Positions 8,743-17,247 of a DNA stretch of 64,000 nt are shown here, in pieces (the first letter of the stretch is position 1; each line of letters starts with the position of its first letter). Location of the stretch: positions 458,389 to 522,388 of the forward strand of contig NZ_WWCS01000003.1 in NCBI RefSeq assembly GCF_009857535.1. The letters run 5' to 3'. The notes beneath the pieces are model-generated. The model was not told the origin of the DNA. It searched no databases and saw only the letters and a program-made list of their open reading frames with translations. Source of the DNA: Duganella margarita (GTDB lineage Bacteria > Pseudomonadota > Gammaproteobacteria > Burkholderiales > Burkholderiaceae_D). The translations under genes were made by a program, and so were the position numbers.

Positions 8743-9611
8743 GCGCCATACTTGGCGTCGTACGCTGCGGTCGGCTTGGCGGCGACTACCTGTTCCAGCG
8801 TCTTGCCTTGTTTTTTCAGCGCGCTCACCTGGTCGCGCACGCTGACCAGCATGTCGCGCCAGGCGATCAGGTCGGCGCGGGTGCCGGTGTTGCCGTGGCC
8901 TGGAACGATCTGGGTATGGTCGGTGGTGGCGTCGATCGCCTTGTTGGCCCAGGCGATGGTGTTGCCGACGCTGCCGCCATGTTCGTTGTCGATGAACGGG
9001 TAGTAGCTGTTCCAGAAGGTATCGCCCAGTGCCAGCACATCGGCTTTTTTCAGGTAGACCCACAGGTCGCCGTCCGTGTGGCCGTTGCCGTAGTTGCGGA
9101 TCACCACTTGCTCGCCGCCGAATTCCATAGTTTTGCTGTCCTTGACCAGGATGGTGGGACGCGCCTCTTTTGGCCAGACGTCGAAGGTATAGCTCCAGTC
9201 ATCCACGCGGGTCGCTTCCGACAAGTGCTTGACGGTCTGCGGCGCGCCGATGATGGTGGCGCCGGCGGCGTGCATCCAGGCGTTACCATCACTGTGGTCC
9301 CAGTGATAGTGGGTGTTGACCAGGTACTTCAGCGGCGTAGGGCCGAGCTTGTTCAAGGCGGCGGTCAGCTTGTCTTTCGAAACGGCGATGCCGGAGTCGA
9401 TGACGAATTTGCCTTGCGGGCTGTTGTACACGATGATGTTGCCGCCCGAGCCGTACAGCACGCTGACATTGCCGCGCAGCGTCTCGATCGTGATGTCGGC
9501 CTTGGCAGTGGCTTCATTGATCTTGACGACCGGGCTGTTCGGATCGGCGGCATGGGCCAGCGGCAGTCCGGCAGCGAAGACCAGCGCGACAGCGGCGATA
9601 GGGTTTTTCAT
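8688..9611 (-). CDS. Secreted metallo-beta-lactamase-fold hydrolase
   Basis: A 307-residue protein with a signal peptide (residues 1-21, cleavage after A-H-A). The zinc motif H-Y-H-W-D-H is at 101-106, a further His at 178 (G-H-T-D-G-D), Asp at 197 and His at 239 (P-G-H-G). This is the full metal set of the metallo-beta-lactamase superfamily, and the spacing is like subclass B3-related and quinoprotein-relay-type proteins. A true beta-lactamase role is possible but not implied. A CAGGAG precedes the ATG. It is monocistronic, and its 3' end overlaps the NadR-like gene by 55 bp tail to tail. Confidence 0.8.
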   Translation of the reverse strand: MKNPIAAVALVFAAGLPLAHAADPNSPVVKINEATAKADITIETLRGNVSVLYGSGGNIIVYNSPQGKFVIDSGIAVSKDKLTAALNKLGPTPLKYLVNTHYHWDHSDGNAWMHAAGATIIGAPQTVKHLSEATRVDDWSYTFDVWPKEARPTILVKDSKTMEFGGEQVVIRNYGNGHTDGDLWVYLKKADVLALGDTFWNSYYPFIDNEHGGSVGNTIAWANKAIDATTDHTQIVPGHGNTGTRADLIAWRDMLVSVRDQVSALKKQGKTLEQVVAAKPTAAYDAKYGAYVINGEFFTKLVYDGVK

Positions 9612-9724
9612 TTTTAATCTCCTGAAGAAGTGTGTGAAAGGAGTTTAGGAGATCGAAATGATTTACAGAATGCCTAGAAAAGGTGAAAATTTGCTTTATC
9701 GTCTCATGCTTAAGAGGGGGCACT

Positions 9725-10066
9725 GTGGCCAAATATCTGATTTCTTTCCCGAGCGCGGCAATGTTGGTGCCGGCTGACGAACTGGAAGCGGTGGGGCATG
9801 CGGCGCGTGCCGTGATTGAAGAGAGCAAGGCGGCCGGCGTCTACGTCTTCGCCGGCGGCATCAACGAAAGCGTCCCGCCGGTGCTGGTGTCGGCGGACGG
9901 CACGACGCAAGAGAGCGGCTATCCGTGGGCGCCGCCGCTGAATGGCGGCTTCACCGTGCTCGAACTGCCTTCGAGGGATGAGGCCATTGCCTGGGCGGCG
10001 CGCATCGCCAAAGCCTGCCGCTGCAGCCAGGAGCTGCGCGTGTTTCAGTTTGATCCGCAATCCTGA
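9725..10066 (+). CDS. YCII-related small protein
   Basis: A 113-residue protein beginning M-A-K-Y-L-I-S-F-P-S, with G-V-Y-V-F-A-G-G-I in the middle and S-R-D-E-A-I-A-W-A-A-R-I-A near the end. This is the pattern of YCII / DGPF-domain proteins, which form ferredoxin-like dimers and are often linked to ECF sigma factors, none of which is seen here. I chose the GTG at 9725 because of an AGAGGGGG just upstream; a GTG at 9683 would add 14 atypical residues. Enzymatic activity is unknown. Confidence 0.7.
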   Translation: MAKYLISFPSAAMLVPADELEAVGHAARAVIEESKAAGVYVFAGGINESVPPVLVSADGTTQESGYPWAPPLNGGFTVLELPSRDEAIAWAARIAKACRCSQELRVFQFDPQS

Positions 10067-10136
10067 ACGCGCCGTGTTTAAAGCACCGACTGAACTTATT
10101 TAACACGCTCTAGTCTAACTCACTGAGGAGGACGCC

Positions 10137-10574
10137 ATGAGCAATCTCTACGACGAAGACGTTATTGCCTGGGCTGAACAGCAGTCCCGGTTGTTGCGCT
10201 CCCGCCAGTGGTCACAGCTCGACATCGACAACATCGCCGAGGAGATCGAGGATGTGGGCAAAAGCGAAAAGCGTGAGCTGCAAAGCCGCATGTGCGTGCT
10301 GATGGCCCATTTGTTGAAATGGGCTTACCAACCGGGCCGGCGAGGGCATAGCTGGGACAGTACGATAAGAGAGCAGCGCGCAGCGATCAGCCGCGATATC
10401 GCCAAACACCCCAGTCATACGGCGTTGCTGAGCGATGCCGAGTGGCTTGCTACCGCATTCTTCCGGGCCAGAATGATCACTTTTACCGAAACAGGTCACC
10501 CCGCTCTGCCTGACCAACTCCCTTGGACGCTGGCGCAACTGCTGTCCCCAGACTTCTGGCCGGACGCACCATGA
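10137..10574 (+). CDS. DUF29 family protein, copy 1
   Basis: A 145-residue DUF29 protein with the typical start L-Y-D-E-D-V-I-A-W-A-E-Q-Q, then L-R-S-R-Q-W, D-I-D-N-I-A-E-E-I-E-D-V-G-K-S-E, the helix L-M-A-H-L-L-K-W, and a C-terminal L-P-W-T-L-A-Q-L-L. The family is all-helical, widespread and functionally unassigned. A GAGGAGG lies just before the ATG. It is followed with an ATGA overlap by a second DUF29-like gene and then by the remains of a third, so this is a local gene-duplication cluster. Confidence 0.85.
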   Translation: MSNLYDEDVIAWAEQQSRLLRSRQWSQLDIDNIAEEIEDVGKSEKRELQSRMCVLMAHLLKWAYQPGRRGHSWDSTIREQRAAISRDIAKHPSHTALLSDAEWLATAFFRARMITFTETGHPALPDQLPWTLAQLLSPDFWPDAP

Positions 10575-10963
10575 GTGCACTGTTTTATGATCCGCTGCCA
10601 TGGCGGAAGGACCTGGATTTCTGGCCGCCCGAAGTGGCGATGGTAGGTCATCATCCCCGGCTGCTGCTGACGCAGCGTTGCGCCGAGTTACTGGCGCATC
10701 TGGCCCGGTGGCAGCGGCAGCAAGGCAATCAATGTCCTTTGTGGCGCCGGCTGATTGTTCTGCAGCGCCGCCGCATCGCGCGGATGCTGGCCGCCACGCC
10801 GGAGTTGCGGGCATTGCTGGCGGATCCCGATTGTCTGCAGGACGCATGGCTGGATGCCCTGCTGAAGAGCATAGGCGAGGCCAATTGCTTTGACCTGCCG
10901 GATATCTGCCCGTGGACGCTGGAGCAGGCTGTGAGCGATGATTTCTTTCCAGAGGCGAAGTGA
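10571..10963 (+). CDS. DUF29 family protein, copy 2 (divergent)
   Basis: A 130-residue protein that follows copy 1 with an ATGA overlap. It keeps the family outline (a D-P-L-P-W-R-K-D-L-D-F-W start, a helical middle, C-P-W-T-L-E-Q-A near the end) but is much more diverged than copy 1. The conserved E-E-I-E-D-V-G-K-S block is absent. It probably arose by tandem duplication. Function is unknown. Confidence 0.7.
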   Translation: MSALFYDPLPWRKDLDFWPPEVAMVGHHPRLLLTQRCAELLAHLARWQRQQGNQCPLWRRLIVLQRRRIARMLAATPELRALLADPDCLQDAWLDALLKSIGEANCFDLPDICPWTLEQAVSDDFFPEAK

Positions 10964-11240
10964 TGAATACGACCTACGAAGATGACGTGGCGGCTTGTAT
11001 CAGCCCGACCGCCGTGGCGACAGCTGGAAGCGCACCATACGGGATCAGCGTCAACGGATCGCCACAATGCCGAAGAAGATGCCCAGTCTGCGCCATTTGC
11101 TGGATGACCCTGAATGGAATGAAGAGGTGTGGACAGATGCTCTCGACATGGCCGTGCTGCAAACAGAGCTGACCTACCGGCCCAAGGTCCGCGAATGGAG
11201 CCTTGAGCAGGTGTTGGCTGAGGATTATTTGCCGTCGTAA
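10963..11240 (+). pseudogene. DUF29 family copy 3, broken by internal deletion and frameshift
   Basis: The ATG at 10963 opens M-N-T-T-Y-E-D-D-V-A-A, matching the DUF29 N-terminus. The frame then shifts. The continuation, in the frame of base 10995, is Y-Q-P-D-R-R-G-D-S-W-K-R-T-I-R-D-Q-R, which matches copy 1 only from its residue 63 onward, and ends at 11240. About 55 residues of the central helices are missing. The join is near GGCTTGTATC (10992-11001). This is a recent internal deletion of a third tandem copy. A short protein from an internal start at 10995 is conceivable but would lack the core. Confidence 0.75.
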
Positions 11241-12622
11241 GTCACGCGGAAGATACGGCCGCCGTAATCGTCGGACACCAGCAACGAACCATCTGCCTGT
11301 GTCACCACATCGACCGGCCGGCCAACCACCTCATCGCCGCGCAGGAAGCCGTCAATAAAAGCGGTATCGCTGACCAGCTTGTTGCCGTACAGCGTAATCA
11401 GATGCACCGTGTAGCCGCTCTTGGTGCTGCGGTTCCACGAACCGTGTTCCGCCACGAAGATGTTGTTGCGATAGATCTCCGGGAACTGCTTGCCGGTATA
11501 GAAGCTCATGCCCAGCGGCGCCACGTGCGGCCCCAGCTTGGCGACCGGCGGCTCGAACTCGTCGCAGGTGCGGTTCTTGCCAAACTCCGGGTCCGGCACC
11601 ACGCCGCCGTGGCAGTAGGGGAAGCCGAAATGCTGGTTCGGCTTGGTCACCACATTCAGCTCGCAGGATGGCGTATTGTCGCCCAGCTCATCGCGGCCAT
11701 TGTCGGTGAACCACAACTGCCTGGTCGACGGATGGAAATCGAAACCAACGGTGTTGCGCACGCCGCGCGCCACTTCTTCCAACTGGCTGCCATCCGGATT
11801 CATGCGGTAGATCTTGGCGCTCTTGGTCTCATCGGTATCGCAGATATTGCACGGCGCGCCGACTGGAATGTACAGCTTGCCATCCGGCCCGGCCCGCATC
11901 ACTTTCTCGCCATGCCACTTGTCGCTCGGCAGGCTGGTTTTGACTACCGCATACGACGGCTTCTGCGCATAGCGCTTGTCGATGTTGTCGAAGCGGATCA
12001 CGCGGCTGATTTCGCCCACGTACAGCGCGCCGTTCAGCAACGTTACGCCGATCGGATTCTCCAGTCCGTCAGCCACAGTGACCACCTCGGCCGACTGCTT
12101 GTCGGCGCGCGGCACCAGCGCGTAGACCTTGCCCGCCTTGCGCGAGCCGACGTAGACGATGCCGCTGTCCGACACCACCATGCTGCGCGCCGTCGCCGCG
12201 CCATCCGCATACAGGCTGATATGGAAGCCCTTCGGCAGCTTGAAGCCGCTCAGCAGGTCGGTGGCGGCCGGCTTGGCCGCTGCGGCGGCAGGGACCACCG
12301 CAGGCGCAGCCAGCTTCTTGTTGGCGCTGGCGGCGATGTAATCGGCCAGCGACGCAATCTGCGCCGCGCTCAGCGTTGGCGACCAGGCCGGCATATTTTT
12401 CTCCGGCACACCCTTGCTGATGATCTTGATGAGATTGGCCTTGGTCGGCGCGCCGTGGATCCAGGCGTGCTCGCCCAGTGTCGGGCCGATGGCGCCTTCC
12501 ATTTTGGCGCCGTGGCAGACGGCGCAGTTGGCCTGGTAGAGTTTGTCGGCGGTTTGCGCCGACGCGGCGAAGGCAGTGAACGCCATGCCGATGGCGGCGG
12601 CTTGCAGAGCGAACGTGTGCAT
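11225..12622 (-). CDS. Cytochrome c / sorbosone dehydrogenase-like protein
   Basis: A 465-residue periplasmic protein: signal peptide (1-22), cytochrome c domain with C-A-V-C-H at 33-37 and a likely axial Met near 77, an alanine/proline-rich linker, then a beta-propeller with G-K-L-Y-I-P-V-G-A-P, W-F-T-D-N-G-R-D-E-L-G-D and F-V-A-E-H-G-S-W-N-R. The latter are signatures of the PQQ-dependent glucose/sorbosone dehydrogenase group. It would oxidise a sugar or related alcohol and pass electrons through its own haem. The ATG at 12622 is preceded by AGGGGA. Its 3' end overlaps the DUF29 remnant by 16 bp. The substrate is not predictable. Confidence 0.8.
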   Translation of the reverse strand: MHTFALQAAAIGMAFTAFAASAQTADKLYQANCAVCHGAKMEGAIGPTLGEHAWIHGAPTKANLIKIISKGVPEKNMPAWSPTLSAAQIASLADYIAASANKKLAAPAVVPAAAAAKPAATDLLSGFKLPKGFHISLYADGAATARSMVVSDSGIVYVGSRKAGKVYALVPRADKQSAEVVTVADGLENPIGVTLLNGALYVGEISRVIRFDNIDKRYAQKPSYAVVKTSLPSDKWHGEKVMRAGPDGKLYIPVGAPCNICDTDETKSAKIYRMNPDGSQLEEVARGVRNTVGFDFHPSTRQLWFTDNGRDELGDNTPSCELNVVTKPNQHFGFPYCHGGVVPDPEFGKNRTCDEFEPPVAKLGPHVAPLGMSFYTGKQFPEIYRNNIFVAEHGSWNRSTKSGYTVHLITLYGNKLVSDTAFIDGFLRGDEVVGRPVDVVTQADGSLLVSDDYGGRIFRVTYDGK

Positions 12623-12639
12623 TGTTATTTTCCCCTGTT

Positions 12640-12669
12640 GGTTGACGGCGTATTGTACAGCCGTCAACC
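12640..12669. repeat. 10-bp inverted repeat before the sorbosone-dehydrogenase-like gene
   Basis: GGTTGACGGC (12640-12649) and GCCGTCAACC (12660-12669) are perfect inverted repeats around a 10-nt loop, 17 bp upstream of the start at 12622. There is no T-run on the minus strand after the stem, so a simple terminator for the chemotaxis gene is not supported. It may be a repressor operator or a 5'-UTR hairpin. Confidence 0.5.
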
Positions 12670-12705
12670 CGGGGTCAGTTCTGCCAAATGCACACGAGCG
12701 CAGCC

Positions 12706-14361
12706 TTAGCGTGCGGCGGCGGTACGCAGCGGCAATGCCGGCACCCGGCGTGGCGCCGGCTGGGAGCGTGCGGCGGTCATCAGCGATACACTGGCCGCGC
12801 GCGGGCCGCCATCAACCTGAAACACGCTGACCAGCTCCGCCAGATGAGCCGACTGGCCTTGCAGCGCCTCGGCAGCCGCAGCGGCTTCCTCGACCAGCGC
12901 GGCGTTCTGTTGCGTCACGCCGTCCATCTCCATGATGGCCTGGTTGATCTGCTCGATGCCGGCTTCCTGCTCGCTGCTAGCGGCGGTGATCTGTTCCATG
13001 ATCTCGCTGACGTTGCGGATGCTGCCGACGATCTCCGCCATGGTCTTGCCGGCCTCGTCCACCAGCATGCCGCCGTTGGCGATCTTCTCGACCGACTCGT
13101 TGATCAGCAGCTTGATGTCCTTGGCGGCGCTGGCCGAACGCTGCGCCAGCGTGCGCACTTCCTGCGCCACCACGGCGAAGCCGCGGCCCTGTTCGCCGGC
13201 GCGGGCGGCTTCCACCGCTGCGTTCAACGCCAGGATATTGGTCTGGAAGGCGATGCCGTCAATGACGCCGATGATGTCGACGATCTGGCGCGACGAGGCG
13301 CTGATTTCTTCCATCGTGGTCACCACGCCGCCTACTACTTCGCCGCCGCGCACGGCCACGCCGGACGCACTGGCCGCCAGCTGGTTGGCCTGGCGCGCAA
13401 ACTCGGTGTTCTGCTTGACGGTGGCGGTCAGTTCTTCCATCGAGGATGCTGTCTCTTCCAGCGAACCGGCCTGCTGCTCCGTGCGCGACGACAGATCCTG
13501 GTTGCCGCTGGCGATTTCATCGGCGGCGGTGGCGACCGAATCGGTGCTGCCGCGCACTTCGCTGACGATGGCGGCCAGCCGCTCGCGCATGACGGCGATG
13601 CTGTACAGCAGGCTGCTGCTGTCGCCGTCAGCCAGTTGCACGCGCACCGTCAGGTCGCCGCCGGCGATGCGGTCGGTGATGCCGGCTGCGTAGCCCGGTT
13701 CGCCGCCCAGTTGTTTCAGCAACGAGCGGCTGATCAGCCAGCCCAGCAGCAGAGCCACACCGATCGAGATCGTGCTCAGTACGACGATCATCCACGCCGA
13801 GCCGGCACTGCGGTCGTGGATGGTCTTGCCGATTTCGTCGATCACCGCTTTCTGGCGGTCTACCAGCGCACCCATGTTGGCGACGTAGGCGTCGCCGATC
13901 GGAATGAACTGCTGCTCGACGATCTGGTTGGCCTGCTCGATATTGCCGGCGGCTTTTTCGGCGAACGCTTGCTTGCGGATCGCCTGATACTGCGTGCGTT
14001 TCTCCTGCGCGGCGGCGAACAATGCCTTGGCCTGCGGATCGCTCAGCAGTTCGATGATCTGGCGTTGCTTCTCCTCTGCCACCTTGGAGGTACTGGCGAT
14101 GCCCGCCTCAAACATCTTCTGCGTTGCCGCGTCGGTGGTCTTGGACGCTGCCAGCGCGCGCTGGACATTGGCGGTGACGATCGACTTCCAGTCACTGACC
14201 AGTCGTTCGGTCTTCAGGTGTTGATCCAGCAGCGCATCGGTATCGCGCGCCGTTTGGTGGATACTCATCCAGCTGGCGATGGCGACCGCCAGTAACAGAA
14301 TCAGCGTGGCGCCGAAGCCAATGGCCAAGCGGTTGCTGACTTTCATTTCAGATAATTTCAT
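12706..14361 (-). CDS. Methyl-accepting chemotaxis protein
   Basis: A 551-residue receptor. A first membrane helix lies at about residues 12-32. A periplasmic four-helix-bundle domain (about 33-190, 4HB_MCP type) follows, then a second helix (about 191-213), a HAMP segment, and the cytoplasmic signalling coiled coil with the conserved tip [21 protein letters not shown]. The C-terminus is a Pro/Arg/Ala-rich tail with no NWETF-type CheR tether. The ligand is unknown; this type often senses small organic acids or aromatic compounds. No chemotaxis kinase genes are in the window, so it would feed a distant Che system. Confidence 0.9.
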   Translation of the reverse strand: MKLSEMKVSNRLAIGFGATLILLLAVAIASWMSIHQTARDTDALLDQHLKTERLVSDWKSIVTANVQRALAASKTTDAATQKMFEAGIASTSKVAEEKQRQIIELLSDPQAKALFAAAQEKRTQYQAIRKQAFAEKAAGNIEQANQIVEQQFIPIGDAYVANMGALVDRQKAVIDEIGKTIHDRSAGSAWMIVVLSTISIGVALLLGWLISRSLLKQLGGEPGYAAGITDRIAGGDLTVRVQLADGDSSSLLYSIAVMRERLAAIVSEVRGSTDSVATAADEIASGNQDLSSRTEQQAGSLEETASSMEELTATVKQNTEFARQANQLAASASGVAVRGGEVVGGVVTTMEEISASSRQIVDIIGVIDGIAFQTNILALNAAVEAARAGEQGRGFAVVAQEVRTLAQRSASAAKDIKLLINESVEKIANGGMLVDEAGKTMAEIVGSIRNVSEIMEQITAASSEQEAGIEQINQAIMEMDGVTQQNAALVEEAAAAAEALQGQSAHLAELVSVFQVDGGPRAASVSLMTAARSQPAPRRVPALPLRTAAAR

Positions 14362-14464
14362 AGGGCCTCCGAATGGTGGTGAAGTGGTGTATGTCTTGGA
14401 GGAGTTATTATTATTTAATTGGAAACCAATATTTCTCTGTGGTATTGTATCAGTGATTCAAAAA

Positions 14465-14476
14465 TGCCGTACGGCA
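14465..14476. repeat. 12-bp perfect palindrome between divergent genes
   Basis: TGCCGTACGGCA sits in the 171-bp space between the chemotaxis receptor and the alpha/beta hydrolase, 57 bp upstream of the hydrolase ATG. A smaller inverted repeat, ATTGG-AAA-CCAAT, lies about 40 bp away. A dimeric regulator could bind here, but chance occurrence is possible. Confidence 0.3.
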
Positions 14477-14532
14477 ACGAATCGTTTCTTACTTTTATTT
14501 ACAAAGTTGAAGAGCTTGGGTACGCTGCGGCC

Positions 14533-15246
14533 ATGACCACCATCCTCGATTTCGACGTGCCGTTCAACGGTCACGTGCTGAAGGCGGACCACTACCTTGG
14601 CCGCGACAGCAACCGTATCCTCTACCTGCACGGCGCCGGCAACAGCCAGCGCCACAGCCACCGCTTGCTGCGCGGCGCCTTGCAGCAGCGCGGCCTGGGC
14701 AGCGTGTGTTTCGACGCCATCGGCCATGGCGAGACGGGCGGGGCGCTGGCGCAGTCGTCGGTAGCCAGCCGTACGCGGCAGGCGCAGGCGGTGCTGGCCG
14801 CGCAGGCCATGCCGGAGCCGCTGGTGGTGTTTGGCAGCAGCATGGGCGCCTACAACGCGATCCGGCTGACCGAGCAGCACAAGATCGATGCGCTGGTGCT
14901 GATTGTGCCGGGCGTCTACACGCCGGCGGCGTATGAAGTGCCGTTTGGTCCGGAATTCTCGGCCGTTATCCGGCGTGAACGCAGCTGGGCCGACAGCGAT
15001 GCGTGGGAGATCCTGTCGCGCTTCGAGGGCCGGCTGCTGGTCATCCACGCCGAGCACGACGCCACCATCCCGCTGGAAATTTCCGAACGCCTGGTGGCCG
15101 CCGCCACCCGCGCGCAATCGCGCCAACTGTTCATCGTTCCCGGCGCCGAACACAACCGCCTATGGGCGCTGCTGGCTGAAACGCCGGCCGACTTCAATGC
15201 GGCACTGGAGATGGTGCTGGAGGCGGTAGATGGCGGAAGGCAGTAG
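14533..15246 (+). CDS. Alpha/beta hydrolase
   Basis: A 237-residue alpha/beta hydrolase: oxyanion-region H-G-A-G at 33-36, nucleophile elbow G-S-S-M-G at 101-105 (Ser103), probable acid Asp176 in H-A-E-H-D-A-T, and His207 in P-G-A-E-H-N. There is no signal peptide. It resembles serine aminopeptidase S33/thioesterase-type cytosolic hydrolases, with the substrate unknown. I preferred the ATG at 14533; an upstream ATG at 14419 would add 38 residues of atypical sequence. The last codons and stop lie within the 3' end of the opposite-strand tRNA-Sec gene. Confidence 0.75.
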   Translation: MTTILDFDVPFNGHVLKADHYLGRDSNRILYLHGAGNSQRHSHRLLRGALQQRGLGSVCFDAIGHGETGGALAQSSVASRTRQAQAVLAAQAMPEPLVVFGSSMGAYNAIRLTEQHKIDALVLIVPGVYTPAAYEVPFGPEFSAVIRRERSWADSDAWEILSRFEGRLLVIHAEHDATIPLEISERLVAAATRAQSRQLFIVPGAEHNRLWALLAETPADFNAALEMVLEAVDGGRQ

Positions 15247-15326
15247 GAGTCGAACTTACGAGGGAGCGTCTGACGCCCCCCACCGGGTTTGAAGCCCGGC
15301 CCCATCACCGGATGAGTGTGCCTTCC
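15231..15326 (-). tRNA. selC: tRNA-Sec (anticodon UCA)
   Basis: On the minus strand the sequence folds as a selenocysteine tRNA: long acceptor stem GGAAGGCA pairing with TGCCTTCC, extended D stem, anticodon stem GGGCT-TCAAA-CCCG with anticodon UCA at 15292-15290, a long variable arm, T-loop GTTCGACTC, discriminator G and encoded CCA (15233-15231). Length 96 nt including CCA matches the family. It lies 22 bp downstream of selB on the same strand, completing the Sec-insertion set apart from selD. Its 3' end overlaps the stop of the opposite-strand hydrolase by 16 bp. Confidence 0.95.
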
Positions 15327-15348
15327 GTATTGACTTGATTGCTGTAAC

Positions 15349-17247
15349 TCAGCTGCTGTACGACCACACGGCGTTCGGTCGGACCAGATGGACATTGCCA
15401 ATCCGGCGAGTATAGCCGACGCGGTCGAAGAACTCCAAGATCTGAATCGCCCGCTTGCGGCCAATGCCGGTCGCATCGCGGAACGATGACGCCTGCACGT
15501 CGGGCAGCGTGGCCACCATCCGCGCCAGCTCGTCCAGCCGCTGCGGATGGTAGAACAAATCCGGCACCACCTGACTCAACTCACCCGTTTTGGATAGCTT
15601 GAGCAGCAGGCGCCGCACCTCGGCCTCAGGCATCTGGTGCTCGCGCATCAGCTCGCGTACCCACGGCGGATCGAAGCCGCCTGCCAGCAGCGACGCCATC
15701 AGCGGCGCTACCAGAACCTGTTCCTCCGCACTCAGCTCGACGCTATGGGCCGGCAAGTGCAGGCTGCGGCCGCGCTGCTTAATCGCGCCGCTGGCCAGCA
15801 GCGTGTCGACCAGGCGGCTCCACAAACGGTCTTCCATCTCCGGCGAGACGATGCGTTTCAGGCGCCATAGCTCCGGCCCCGCGTCATCCGGCGCGCGCGC
15901 GTGGAATTCGCTCAGCGCCGCCAGGATACGCGCTTGCAGCGCCTGCACCTCGGCCGCCGCAATCAGTAGCTGGTCGCCGCCTTGCAGGCTGACGGTTTCG
16001 GTGCCCGGCGGCGCGCTGATTTCGTCGGCCGGCAGTTGCGACAGCCGCACCAGCGTCGACATGCGCAGTCCCAGCGGCCCGCGCGCCAGCAGCGCGGCGA
16101 TGTCGCCGGTGGCGATGTAATCGGCCAGCGCATCCAGCCACGCCAGCCGCGTCGGACTGCGCCGCTTGCGCGCCGGTCCGAACGGATCGAGCACCACGCC
16201 GCCGCCGATGGTGGTGGTGGCTTGCGCGTTGCGGATCACAAAACGGTCGCCCGGCACTGCGTGCACCGGCGCGTCCAGCACCAGCTGCACGCGACCGGTA
16301 TGGCCAGGCGCCAGCACCTCGTCGTCCAGCAGCACCACGTTGGCGGTGTGATGTGCCGCGCCCAGATGCACGTGCACCGGCGACCATGGCTTGAGCGTCT
16401 GGCCGCAGTCGGCCGTCAGCGTCAGCTGCACGTCCACCCGCTCGGAGCAGGCGGCCAGCGCCGGCGCCACTACCCAGGTGCCGCGCGCGATCTCGTCCTT
16501 GCCGACGCCGCCAAGGTTCAGCGCCAGGCGCTGTCCGGCGCGGCCGATATCGGACGAGCGGTTCTGCGCATGGATGCTGCGCACGCGGGCTTCCTGGCCG
16601 CCGGGCGCCAGTTGCAGCGTGTCGCCCACGCGCACGCTGCCTGCCAGCGCGGTGCCGGTAACAATGGTGCCCTGGCCCGCCAGTGTAAACACCCGGTCGA
16701 CGCCCAGGCGGAACAAGCGCCGCTCGTCATTGGCTGGCAGCGTCGCCGCCATCTGCGCCAGATGGCGCAGCAGCGCCTTGACGCCGATATCGCCTTCCAG
16801 CGTGGCGTTGGTGCGGAAGATCTGCGCGCCGGCAAAATCGGTCGGCGCCAGCAGCGCATGGATTTCTGCTTCCAGCTGCTCCAGGCGCTGGCGGTCGGCG
16901 CGGTCGATCTTGGTCAGCGCCACCGCGCCGCGCTTCACGCCCAGAAGCCGCAGGATGGCCAGGTGCTCCAGCGTCTGCGGCATGATGCCGTCGTCGGCAG
17001 CAATCACCAGCAGCGCGGCGTCGATGCCGGTCACGCCGGCCGCCATGGTGCGGATGAATTTCTCGTGGCCCGGCACGTCGATCACGCCGAGGATGTCGCC
17101 GCCTTCCAATGGCGCGTAGGCGTAGCCGAGTTCAATCGAAATGCCGCGCGCCTTCTCTTCCTTCAGGCGATCGGTATCGACGCCGGTGAGGGCGCGCGTC
17201 AGCGTGGTCTTGCCGTGGTCGATGTGTCCTGCAGTGCCGACGATCAT
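15349..17247 (-). CDS. selB: Selenocysteine-specific elongation factor SelB
   Basis: A 632-residue translational GTPase that delivers Sec-tRNA to UGA codons by binding the SECIS hairpin. The G1 loop G-H-I-D-H-G-K-T is at residues 7-14, switch/G3 D-V-P-G-H at 57-61 and T-K-I-D later. The C-terminal third holds winged-helix SECIS-binding domains (ending near ...[14 protein letters not shown]). I took the ATG at 17247, which overlaps the selA stop as ATGA and begins M-I-V-G-T-A-G-H; an upstream in-frame start would add 24 unlike residues. Length is as expected for SelB. Confidence 0.95.
   Translation of the reverse strand: MIVGTAGHIDHGKTTLTRALTGVDTDRLKEEKARGISIELGYAYAPLEGGDILGVIDVPGHEKFIRTMAAGVTGIDAALLVIAADDGIMPQTLEHLAILRLLGVKRGAVALTKIDRADRQRLEQLEAEIHALLAPTDFAGAQIFRTNATLEGDIGVKALLRHLAQMAATLPANDERRLFRLGVDRVFTLAGQGTIVTGTALAGSVRVGDTLQLAPGGQEARVRSIHAQNRSSDIGRAGQRLALNLGGVGKDEIARGTWVVAPALAACSERVDVQLTLTADCGQTLKPWSPVHVHLGAAHHTANVVLLDDEVLAPGHTGRVQLVLDAPVHAVPGDRFVIRNAQATTTIGGGVVLDPFGPARKRRSPTRLAWLDALADYIATGDIAALLARGPLGLRMSTLVRLSQLPADEISAPPGTETVSLQGGDQLLIAAAEVQALQARILAALSEFHARAPDDAGPELWRLKRIVSPEMEDRLWSRLVDTLLASGAIKQRGRSLHLPAHSVELSAEEQVLVAPLMASLLAGGFDPPWVRELMREHQMPEAEVRRLLLKLSKTGELSQVVPDLFYHPQRLDELARMVATLPDVQASSFRDATGIGRKRAIQILEFFDRVGYTRRIGNVHLVRPNAVWSYSS

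Noticed and set aside
9683..9724. Upstream GTG start for the YCII-like protein
   Set aside because: The extra residues do not resemble the family, and a far better ribosome site precedes the GTG at 9725.
10995..11240. An independent small gene starting at base 10995
   Set aside because: Its sequence is the C-terminal half of a DUF29 protein whose N-terminal start is still visible at 10963 in another frame, so it is part of a broken gene.
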